The position numbers and the translations under genes were made by a program. The notes beneath the pieces were generated by a model, which worked only from the letters and a program-made list of their open reading frames with translations, was not told the DNA's origin and did no database searches. This document shows, piece after piece, positions 56,881-64,000 of a DNA stretch of 64,000 nt. Numbering within the stretch: the first letter of the stretch is position 1; each line of letters starts with the position of its first letter. Source of the DNA: Caedibacter sp052030685 (GTDB lineage: Bacteria > Pseudomonadota > Gammaproteobacteria > Francisellales > Francisellaceae). The stretch is from assembly GCF_052030685.1 (NCBI RefSeq), contig NZ_JBQAJM010000012.1:1-64000 (forward strand), written 5' to 3'.

Positions 56881-57365
56881 TGCTTTAGCACCCTATGCTG
56901 CGCACAAAAAGCTAATGTGTTATCATAATACGTTTTCAAAGCATCATAATGATCAATACAAAACTGTAAACCACGCAATGCATCTTCTAGCTCATCAGGA
57001 TAATCGTGTGCTAACTCATTCCTAATTTCGCGAATTTCTATCCAGTTTTCCAAGGAATCTAAAACACCTTCTTTTACCGCATGATATAACACTTCAGTCA
57101 TCGCTTTAGCTGGAATCCCCACAATGGCAAACATCATCGGCCAAATTTTAGCACCTAAAAAATCTTGCGCTGAGCTAAATCGCTTTAAATAGGCATCCAA
57201 TACCGCCCTATCCCGCACCGCAAGATCTTCGAATATTTGTGGGTTATAAATATTTTGGTATTCCAACATTTGACCAATCAATGTTTTGTAATCATCAAGC
57301 GCTTTGAAATGTTTATTTAGCTTGTCCATTCTTTTAGCAAAAATTTGCAACCTGCCTTGATGCAT
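56877..57365 (-). CDS. HEPN-domain toxin (HepT-like), pair 3
   Basis: A 162-residue helical protein. IREIRNELAHDYPDE carries Rx4HxY. It overlaps the oxygenase stop by one base and the MNT start by 4 nt, making a three-gene operon. It is more distant from pairs 1 and 2 than they are from one another. Confidence 0.82.
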   Translation of the reverse strand: MHQGRLQIFAKRMDKLNKHFKALDDYKTLIGQMLEYQNIYNPQIFEDLAVRDRAVLDAYLKRFSSAQDFLGAKIWPMMFAIVGIPAKAMTEVLYHAVKEGVLDSLENWIEIREIRNELAHDYPDELEDALRGLQFCIDHYDALKTYYDNTLAFCAQHRVLKQ

Positions 57366-59731
57366 TAGACAGCGCCCTCATTAATATTAAAATCAAAACA
57401 TAATTGTGCTAAAGCACCGCTGATTTTCTGGTATCGCTTAAGTGATGTTGCATAAAGTGCATCATCTTTGGTCAAGACAAGTTTGTGTGGACTGCCTTGT
57501 CTTAAAGTTTCGAGCTTTACCGGAACAGCTGAATCATGAACCATACTGGATACATGCTGCCTTTTTGATTCCGCAATCGGCCAGATTTTTGACTGCGCAG
57601 CTCTATCATGTAAAAATGCACCCAATTCGTCACATAGTTCACATTTACATGAGTTTTCAAAAGCAATACACCAGTCATCTTCGTCTCTAACACCCATATT
57701 CTTCTCTTCCTGAAGTGCCAACCGCACAAAACTAACAATGCGATCAATGTCATAATCCACACGCAGCTCTTTGGGAAGGGAGAAATACCTTTCAAGCACA
57801 TCCACAAGTATTAAAGGATCTAAATAAAGCTTTCGACTTAGCACTACATCAATCACTTTGTCATGGAGCGCGCGATCTTCTAGATGCAATGCAATAGCTA
57901 TAAGCTCTGACACCAAGTCATGCCTTATCTTAATCGACTTGACATCAACACGCTCGCGTTTTCTTTCAAGTTGGGCTTGCAGACGCTCAACCTTCTGCTG
58001 TAAATGCACATTAAATAAAAAGCGTAATACCTCTTTATCAAGTGAGCTATTGTGAAAGGCTTTTATTAACTGTGGAAAGTCATTGAAACCATCCCACCAA
58101 CGCTCTTTTTCAATGAGCTTTGAAAACACCTCAATTAACCACTGTGCACCATATTTATCTGACAAATCATGCCAATGCGCTCTATAATCTACGGCAATGA
58201 GTTTGATATCAAAGTTTTCTAGAATCTTTTTTGCTCGGGTTTCATCCTCTATATAACTGACAAATTGAAACATTTCACGATATTGCTCAGGCGTTTCAAC
58301 CTTTTTAACATATGCATTCCATACATTTTCAAGCTCATCAAGCTGGACATATAAATCAGTTTTAACCTTATCTATAGCAGTTCCATCACGCATTGGCTGA
58401 TAAAGTGAGTTGATATAACTCAAAGGATCAATCTGGAATAATATAGCGCTGGCGTCTGTTTTTTGCCACATCACAATAGCTGCACGCTTGTACCATCGAT
58501 CCATCGTATTGCCATAATTCCCCATAAAGCCCTCATATTCACTGTCATAGGGCGTGAAATCCTCACCGCTAACTGTGGCATGAACATAGCAACTCTCAAC
58601 ATAGCATGCGTTAAAACTCCTATGATTCCCCTGTCGATCAAGCCAATACTCAATCGTTGTCTCACTATCAATAATATCATTTAAAACATAGTTTGCTTCT
58701 TGAGACTCTTCTTTATCGTCATAATAATAGCGTCGTCTCTTGCGACTATAGTAATCCTCATTATCATCATAGCAATCCCAAGTTTCGTGAGAATCAACCA
58801 AAGTTAAATAAGCATCTAATTGATGTTTATCAGCCGCTTTTAATAGGGCTTCTACGCGCATTCGATCGTTATTTTTCAAATGCTGCCAGCTCAATCCACT
58901 TTCGGTATATTCATGATCCAATAAATAGACAAATTTCAACGGTTTATCTTCATTTTGTCGCCAACTTGGCAACCAATCCCTTGTTGAGAAATAATGCACA
59001 ATTGCTTTATCAACACGCTTATCAAAGTCGCGTTCAGTTAAACTATTTATTTGACCTTTATAATTCTCTAGAATCAAATTGAATGTTAATACAACTCGAT
59101 AGCCACTCTTTAATGGTTTTACTTCATGGCGGCAATCCGCATAAAAAGAAAAGACTTGAATAAGCTCACTTTCTTTGGCTGAATCAAAAGTATAGCTGCG
59201 ACCATTATGCTCGACAATGAGTTCACCACCACTATGTTTTGTTGGCAACACAACAACCATTGTTGCCACCATATTGTCAACTTTTTCGCTATCTTGATGT
59301 GGCTTAAAAAAGCAACCTGTTTCATACACCAACATATTATGCAAATCAACACTTAAGGACGTTTCATCCGGTAGACCCAAATCACGCTTTATCCCATAAA
59401 GCAAGGGCTCAAACCCTTTACGCCACCCCGTTTTGAGAATATTAAATTTGGTCGGCTTTATTTCCCATACTTTACGGACGGATTCATCTAGAATTGTTTG
59501 TTCCTTCAATCCATATTTAGCAGGTTCTGCTAGCGCAATCAGTGACCCAATGACCTCTGTTGTCAGCGGGTATGTTAAACGCCCTAGCTTATTGACATTA
59601 ATTTGCAAATAGCTAGCATTAACCGTTCTTTGTGCATAAAAATCACCTTTTGGCTCTAACGCCTCCAAGGCTGCTTGAATCTCGTTCATCTTTGCCATCC
59701 TATTGATTTTATACTTTAACTGCTTACGCAT
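57365..59731 (-). CDS. large 2OG-Fe(II) oxygenase-domain protein
   Basis: 788 residues from ATG 59731; ATG 59689 has a better ribosome-binding site (AGGA, 8 nt) and may be the true start. An N-terminal double-stranded beta-helix domain shows YETGCFFKPHQDSEK (His145, Asp147), SGGELIVEHNG, then CRHEVKPLKSGYRVVLTFNL (His202, Arg212), a complete HxD...H iron triad and 2-oxoglutarate-binding arginine as in prolyl-4-hydroxylase-like enzymes. About 550 residues of unrecognised, mostly helical sequence follow, with a KCELCDELGAF cysteine pair near the end. It leads the HEPN-MNT pair in one operon. Substrate unknown. Confidence 0.8.
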   Translation of the reverse strand: MRKQLKYKINRMAKMNEIQAALEALEPKGDFYAQRTVNASYLQINVNKLGRLTYPLTTEVIGSLIALAEPAKYGLKEQTILDESVRKVWEIKPTKFNILKTGWRKGFEPLLYGIKRDLGLPDETSLSVDLHNMLVYETGCFFKPHQDSEKVDNMVATMVVVLPTKHSGGELIVEHNGRSYTFDSAKESELIQVFSFYADCRHEVKPLKSGYRVVLTFNLILENYKGQINSLTERDFDKRVDKAIVHYFSTRDWLPSWRQNEDKPLKFVYLLDHEYTESGLSWQHLKNNDRMRVEALLKAADKHQLDAYLTLVDSHETWDCYDDNEDYYSRKRRRYYYDDKEESQEANYVLNDIIDSETTIEYWLDRQGNHRSFNACYVESCYVHATVSGEDFTPYDSEYEGFMGNYGNTMDRWYKRAAIVMWQKTDASAILFQIDPLSYINSLYQPMRDGTAIDKVKTDLYVQLDELENVWNAYVKKVETPEQYREMFQFVSYIEDETRAKKILENFDIKLIAVDYRAHWHDLSDKYGAQWLIEVFSKLIEKERWWDGFNDFPQLIKAFHNSSLDKEVLRFLFNVHLQQKVERLQAQLERKRERVDVKSIKIRHDLVSELIAIALHLEDRALHDKVIDVVLSRKLYLDPLILVDVLERYFSLPKELRVDYDIDRIVSFVRLALQEEKNMGVRDEDDWCIAFENSCKCELCDELGAFLHDRAAQSKIWPIAESKRQHVSSMVHDSAVPVKLETLRQGSPHKLVLTKDDALYATSLKRYQKISGALAQLCFDFNINEGAV

Positions 59732-59773
59732 TCTAATATAGCTACCGTAGAAATACCATTGTAATGAATCAAG

Positions 59774-59867
59774 AATAAATTGCGTCAGCTAATACTTCTC
59801 CCCTTGCGGGATCGCTCGTGCATCTTAAGCTGCACGGGTGAGGGGAGTAATGGAAGCTTAACTTATT
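59774..59867. repeat. MITE-like palindromic repeat, copy 3
   Basis: A complete 94-bp unit: AATAAATTG at one end, TAACTTATT at the other, CTTCTCCCCTTG and GGGTGAGGGG arms, and GTGCATCTTAAGCTGCAC with one mismatch at the centre. It separates the oxygenase operon from trxB. Confidence 0.85.
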
Positions 59868-59984
59868 TTTGCATTATTATATCGCTTTCCCAACCTCAAC
59901 TAATTCCAAATCGGCAATAGCTTCTAGCGCGCTTTCCGTTTACCATATTGTCGTTTGATTATTTGACATTACGGAGTGAAAAAG

Positions 59985-60935
59985 ATGGCACAAAATCATC
60001 ATAAACTTATTATTCTAGGATCGGGACCAGCTGGCTATACGGCAGCCATTTATGCCGCGCGCGCTAATTTAAATCCTGTGATTATTACTGGCATGCAACC
60101 AGGTGGACAACTCACGACAACAACTGACGTTGATAACTGGCCAGGTGAAGCAAATGGTATTCAAGGTCCTGAGCTTATGCAAAAGCTGCAAGCTCAAGCT
60201 GAGCGCTTCAATACCCAGATGATTTATGATCACATCAATCAAGTAGATCTTAACAATCGCCCTTTCACACTGATAGGGGACAATGATCAATACACCTGTG
60301 ATGCATTGGTTATTGCCACCGGCGCCAGTGCAAAATACTTGGGGCTTCCTTCTGAAGAAGCCTTTATGGGTAAAGGAGTTTCTGCGTGTGCAACATGTGA
60401 TGGCTTTTTCTATCGTGGCAAAGATGTCGCGGTTATTGGCGGAGGTAACACGGCTGTTGAAGAAGCGCTTTATTTATCGAATATTGCTAAAACCGTGACA
60501 CTGGTGCATCGCCGTGATGAGTTAAGAGCGGAAAAAATTCTTATTGACCAAATTATGAAAAAATCAAAAGACGGCAACATTCGCTTTGAGTGGTTTCACA
60601 CCCTTGATGAAGTATTAGGTAATGACGCCGGTGTCACTGGTGTACGAATCAAAGATGTCAAATCAAATAGCACCAAAGAGCTTGCCGTTGATGGCGTGTT
60701 TATCGCGATTGGTCACACGCCAAACACACAGATCTTCAATAATCAACTTCAAATGGAAAATGGTTATATCACCGTCAAATCTGGTCTTACTGGCAATGCC
60801 ACACAGACATCCGTCGAAGGCGTTTATGCCGCAGGTGACGTGATGGATCATGTGTATAAACAAGCAGTTACTTCAGCTGGTACGGGTTGCATGGCAGCAC
60901 TCGATGCTGAAAAATATCTTGATGCACTTAAGTAA
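59985..60935 (+). CDS. trxB: thioredoxin reductase
   Basis: From ATG 59985 (GGAG 8 nt before; the in-frame GTG at 59976 overlaps it) the enzyme has 316 residues. LIILGSGPAGYTAAIYAAR binds FAD, CATCDG is the redox disulfide, GGGNTAVEEALYLS with HRRDELRAEK binds NADPH. It keeps thioredoxin reduced. It is convergent with relA, 10 bp apart. Confidence 0.97.
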   Translation: MAQNHHKLIILGSGPAGYTAAIYAARANLNPVIITGMQPGGQLTTTTDVDNWPGEANGIQGPELMQKLQAQAERFNTQMIYDHINQVDLNNRPFTLIGDNDQYTCDALVIATGASAKYLGLPSEEAFMGKGVSACATCDGFFYRGKDVAVIGGGNTAVEEALYLSNIAKTVTLVHRRDELRAEKILIDQIMKKSKDGNIRFEWFHTLDEVLGNDAGVTGVRIKDVKSNSTKELAVDGVFIAIGHTPNTQIFNNQLQMENGYITVKSGLTGNATQTSVEGVYAAGDVMDHVYKQAVTSAGTGCMAALDAEKYLDALK

Positions 60936-60944
60936 ATAGTAAAA

Positions 60945-63152
60945 CTAAGCGATCACACGTGTGACATTCTCAACATAAGCTGTTGAGCTCATCTTTTTAG
61001 CCAACGTATCTAAAGTTTGCATATCGGTTAAAATCAAGCTTAGTTTGATGGTTTTATGTTTATCTGAATACGAAGGTTGTAATGCCGCAATGGTTATCTT
61101 CTCAATGTTTAAAATACTGGTGACTTCATGCATCGCCTTTTCAACATCACTACAAATCAACAGCAAATCAACCTGATAACGCCTTAAATCCTTCTTACCC
61201 CATTGGACATCAAGCACCCGCTCAGGGGAGCTTAAGCTTAAACGCAAGAAGTTGGGGCACACTGCTCTATGTACGGTCACGCCTCGACCATGTGTCAAAT
61301 AACCAACAATATCATCACCTTGCACCGGCTTGCAGCATCCTGCCATATGTGACAATAAATTATCAACACCATAAATTGTTAAATCCGTTTTGCGTGCATT
61401 GTCTTTTAAGCTTTGCGTGACATTAACACTTTTACTCGCCACTTCTTCAACCGTTGGTTTTTCGACAAGCTTGTAATGTTCAACAATATAATTAACCACT
61501 TGATTAAAACGCAGAGACCCCGTTTCAATACCGGCATAAAATGTTTCCTCATCCGCCATATTAAAATGTGAGGCAACCTCAGCATAATCAATTGATTTCA
61601 AACGATGCTGCTTTAATTCATCCAAAAGACGCTCGCGACCTAAGCTCGCATTTTGCTCTTTATTTAATTGCTTAAACCAACGTGCCACGCGTGCACGAAT
61701 TTTCGCTGAATGAATAAAGCCACTTCCGGCATTTGCCCAATCCAAACTGGGGCTTGGTTCCTTGTGAGTGAGAATCTCAACCTTGTCACCGGTGCTCAGT
61801 TTCGTTGTCAAAGGCACAATCTTGCCATTGATTTTAGCCCCCTTAGTGCGATGTCCAATCATCGTATGCACCATATAAGCAAAATCAAGCACAGTGGACC
61901 CTAACTCCAGATCAATCACATCACCATTAGGTGTGAATACATATACTCGATTTCCAGCAAGCTCTTTTTTAAGCTCATCGTTTTTCAACTCATCGGCGAG
62001 CTCAGTCTCCCAGTCAAGTAAGGATCGCAACCAATTAACGCGCGCCTCGTAACTTGGGTCATGCTTGACACCCTCTTTATAGCGCCAATGTGCCGCAACA
62101 CCCATTTCAGACTCATTATGCATTTGATGTGTTCTAATCTGAATCTCTAAACTCAAATGCTCAGGTCCATAGACAACGGTATGTACTGAGCGATAACCAT
62201 TGGGCTTAGGCGTGGCAATATAATCAGCAAATTCACTAGCAATAGGCTCCCACAACTGATTAACAATGCTTAACGCACGATAACACTCATCAATCGAATC
62301 AACCAATACACGCATCGCCCGAATATCATATAGCTCATCAAGGCTACGTTCTTTTTTGCGTAATTTGCGCCATATGCTATAGATGTGTTTCACCCGACCG
62401 GATAGCTCAAAGTGAATATTTTCTTTTTTCAGCTCAGCAGCAAGCATATCCATTGCATCATGAATATAAGCTTCACGCTGTAAACGTTTCTTTTTTAGTC
62501 CTCTGGCAATTTTCTTATATTCAACAGGATATAAACAGGCAAAAGCACGATCCTCAAGCTCCCACTTTGTCTTTGACAAACCCAAACGATTTGCCAATGG
62601 TGCGTATATCTCAAGGATTTCCTTAGCGATTGTCTGCTTATAGTTTTCCGTCCAGTTCTTAACCGCACGCATGGTGCACACTCGATCTGCCAACTTAACC
62701 AACACGATGCGCACATCTTCAACAATGGTTAATAGCATCTTACGAAAGGTATCAATTTGCGCCTGATTAGGTTTGTTATTTTGCAAAGCTCTGACTGCTG
62801 ACATTGCCGTGGCACCATCAAGGATTTTCAACACCGCTTCACCACAAGCTTCAAGCACAAGCTCTGGCGAAATTTTTTGATTATAATGAAGCTCAAATAA
62901 CAATGCGGCAGCGACGGATTCCTCATCCGCCTGCAAATCAAAAAGAACTGCTGCCATTTCAACACCATAACCAAAACACGTACCACCATGCACCGAAGGC
63001 TCGTCAACACCGTATTGCGCCAAAATATCAATGGCACCGGCAATCGTTGCTAAACGTTGTTTTGGATAAAAGTCTTCTAATAAAGGCAACCATTTCTGAA
63101 AATCAATCAACCCTTCAGCGGTTAAAGCATATTTGTCCGTTACTTGCACCAT
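60945..63152 (-). CDS. relA: GTP pyrophosphokinase RelA
   Basis: A 735-residue long RSH protein. The N-terminal hydrolase domain is degenerate: the HD pair is replaced (LLFELHYN), as in monofunctional RelA. The synthetase domain follows (LYDIRAMRVLV, TPKPNGYRSVH, QIRTHQMHNESEMGVAAHWRYKEG), then TGS (VYVFTPNGDVIDLELGST), the zinc-finger-like domain (MAGCCKPVQGDDIVGY) and ACT. It should make ppGpp on stalled ribosomes. spoT is not in the window. Confidence 0.95.
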   Translation of the reverse strand: MVQVTDKYALTAEGLIDFQKWLPLLEDFYPKQRLATIAGAIDILAQYGVDEPSVHGGTCFGYGVEMAAVLFDLQADEESVAAALLFELHYNQKISPELVLEACGEAVLKILDGATAMSAVRALQNNKPNQAQIDTFRKMLLTIVEDVRIVLVKLADRVCTMRAVKNWTENYKQTIAKEILEIYAPLANRLGLSKTKWELEDRAFACLYPVEYKKIARGLKKKRLQREAYIHDAMDMLAAELKKENIHFELSGRVKHIYSIWRKLRKKERSLDELYDIRAMRVLVDSIDECYRALSIVNQLWEPIASEFADYIATPKPNGYRSVHTVVYGPEHLSLEIQIRTHQMHNESEMGVAAHWRYKEGVKHDPSYEARVNWLRSLLDWETELADELKNDELKKELAGNRVYVFTPNGDVIDLELGSTVLDFAYMVHTMIGHRTKGAKINGKIVPLTTKLSTGDKVEILTHKEPSPSLDWANAGSGFIHSAKIRARVARWFKQLNKEQNASLGRERLLDELKQHRLKSIDYAEVASHFNMADEETFYAGIETGSLRFNQVVNYIVEHYKLVEKPTVEEVASKSVNVTQSLKDNARKTDLTIYGVDNLLSHMAGCCKPVQGDDIVGYLTHGRGVTVHRAVCPNFLRLSLSSPERVLDVQWGKKDLRRYQVDLLLICSDVEKAMHEVTSILNIEKITIAALQPSYSDKHKTIKLSLILTDMQTLDTLAKKMSSTAYVENVTRVIA

Positions 63153-63328
63153 TGCTCTCTATCCAAAAATCATCTTAAAAAAACCAAAGCCCACACTTGG
63201 AATTCAAGCTTGCACTATCAATAAAAGCTGTATTTAAGGATAACGAAAATCAGTCAAAAACCCTAGTGAAAGTATGGTAAATATCAAATATCTTGCATTA
63301 GGTAAAAAATACTAAGTAATAATTCAAA

Positions 63329-63422
63329 AATAAGTTGAGCTTCAATTACTCCCCTCACCCGTGCAGCTTAAGCTGCACGACCTCTCCCGCAAGGGGAGAG
63401 GTGCTAACTGACGCAACTTATT
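63329..63422. repeat. MITE-like palindromic repeat, copy 4
   Basis: The best-preserved copy at 94 bp: AATAAGTTG and CAACTTATT are perfect 9-bp terminal inverted repeats, with the GTGCAGCTTAAGCTGCAC palindrome and ACTCCCCTC / GGGGAGAGGT arms inside. It lies just after the 3' end of rnpB. Confidence 0.88.
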
Positions 63423-63432
63423 CAGGATTCAT

Positions 63433-63830
63433 TACTAAGTCAATCGATAAGCCGGGTTCTGTCGTGGACAGTCATTTCTCTAGGCATTATGTCACCATAA
63501 TGCTCAAGCAGCCTACCCAGTTGCAGCGCGAGCCACACTATTACAACCCTATTTGGCCTTGCTTCAGATGGGGTTTACCATGCCACTTTTGTTACCAAAA
63601 GCGCGGTGCGCTCTTACCACACCGTTTCACCCTTACCTATATAACAATACAGGCGGTCTATTCTCTGTTGCACTTTCCGTAAGCTTACGCTTCCCAGGCG
63701 TTACCTGGCATCTTGCTCTTTGAAGCCCGGACTTTCCTCGTCCTACCACTTTTGCCGACTCTAAGCTTTTGCTTTATCAAAACTCTGAATTGCCAAAAGT
63801 GGTAAGACGCGACTGTCTGATCAACTTAGC
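63433..63830 (-). ncRNA. rnpB: RNase P RNA (type A)
   Basis: Read on the minus strand: GATCAGACAGTCGCG near the 5' end, ACGAGGAAAGTCCGGGCTT, CCAGGTAACGCCTGG, CAACAGAGAATAGACCGCC, GGTAAGGGTGAAACGG, GGTAAGAGCGCACCGCG, GGCCAAATAGGG, GGGTAGGCTGCTTGAG and the 3' ACGACAGAACCCGGCTTAT. These are the conserved regions of bacterial type A RNase P RNA in order. P1 pairs CTAAGTTGATC (63829-63819) with GATTGACTTAG (63445-63435). The ends are set from P1 and are approximate. Several open frames here on the plus strand are artefacts. Confidence 0.96.
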
Positions 63831-63837
63831 AGGCAGA

Positions 63838-63883
63838 ATTATATACCCATCCCAAACCATTTTACAGAATTTTTTGCTTTGTA
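63838..63883 (-). promoter_or_regulatory. rnpB promoter within 42-bp shared motif, copy B
   Basis: On the minus strand TATAAT (63843-63838) lies 7 bases before the expected 5' end of rnpB, preceded by TGGGTA. No convincing -35 is present. The adjoining 42 bp (63842-63883) repeats the motif found before recO, and part of it the motif before rpoH. The last 110 bases of the window hold nothing else I can support. Confidence 0.6.
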
Positions 63884-64000
63884 TTTTGCGTGCTTTTGGC
63901 AAGTTGAATTTTGATAATAGTCCTAGCTATTACCTGCAATCCAACTTGCTAAAATCTTCACAAACTACTTTACAAGTAAACACTGCAAAATGATTTACGA

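Noticed and set aside
39420..59731. Classical prophage or integrative element
   Set aside because: No integrase, transposase, phage structural gene or tRNA-flanked attachment repeat was found around the accessory region; the duplicated cassettes fit recombination better.
63335..63993. Plus-strand open frames of 115 and 74 codons
   Set aside because: The first lies antisense to rnpB and overlaps a MITE-like repeat; the second runs through the rnpB 5' end and its promoter. Neither shows protein-like composition or a ribosome-binding site.

Overview
The window comes from a low-GC gammaproteobacterium. Housekeeping proteins (ParC, RpoH, ThrS, MnmG, LipB, RelA, YggX), the thrS-infC-rpmI-rplT order and an AUU-started infC are all gammaproteobacterial. 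The low GC, the many MFS, POT, APC and HAAAP carriers and the gene neighbourhoods would suit the Francisella/Fangia/Cysteiniphilum side of Thiotrichales. That placement is inference from style, not a computed result.

Regions. (1) 1-6.2 kb, mostly minus strand: a large partial RTX protein with a class-3-lipase-like GHSLGG motif, overlapping a small membrane protein, then an MFS carrier and thymidine kinase. (2) 6.4-33.9 kb: core genome. It holds a lytic transglycosylase lipoprotein, parC, recO, an IscS-like desulfurase with a cysteine-poor IscU-like partner, a type IV pilin, tRNA-Ala and tRNA-Glu, rpoH, a frameshifted DHA2 carrier, yggT-proC, rdgB, a DUF493 protein with lipB, several carriers, an MMPL exporter, mnmG, yggX and the rplT-rpmI-infC-thrS operon. 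(3) 34-51.8 kb, all minus strand: an O-antigen/surface-polysaccharide locus. Its distal part (Wzz, PglF-like dehydratase, aminotransferase, PglD-like acetyltransferase, PglC-like transferase) should make UDP-diNAc-bacillosamine and load it on the lipid carrier. Its proximal part (RfbA, RfbB, FdtA, FdtB, FdtC) should make dTDP-Fuc3NAc or dTDP-Qui3NAc. Between them lie glycosyltransferases, an EpsG/Wzy-like polymerase and a Wzx flippase. (4) 39.7-41.6 kb and 51.7-59.7 kb: accessory DNA with three nucleotidyltransferase/HEPN (MntA/HepT-like) pairs, two copies of an AAA-ATPase gene (one truncated), a Schlafen/AlbA-type regulator with a 12-bp tandem repeat, fragments of lost sugar genes, and a large 2OG-Fe(II) oxygenase joined to the third toxin pair. 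(5) 59.9-64 kb: trxB, relA and, on the minus strand, the RNase P RNA gene.

Two layers of structure lie on top of the genes. Small dispersed repeats sit between or at the ends of genes: a MITE-like ~94-bp palindromic element in four copies, a ~126-bp and a ~79-bp repeat in two copies each, and a ~41-bp motif beside recO and rnpB with a shorter match beside rpoH. In addition, the polysaccharide locus carries scars: broken epimerase, UDP-sugar dehydrogenase, flippase and LegC-like aminotransferase fragments, next to duplicated AAA/MNT/HEPN cassettes. This looks like a locus remodelled by recombination. The most interesting candidates for a new system are the 2OG oxygenase-HEPN-MNT operon (56.6-59.7 kb) and the repeated AAA-nuclease/MNT/HEPN cassette.
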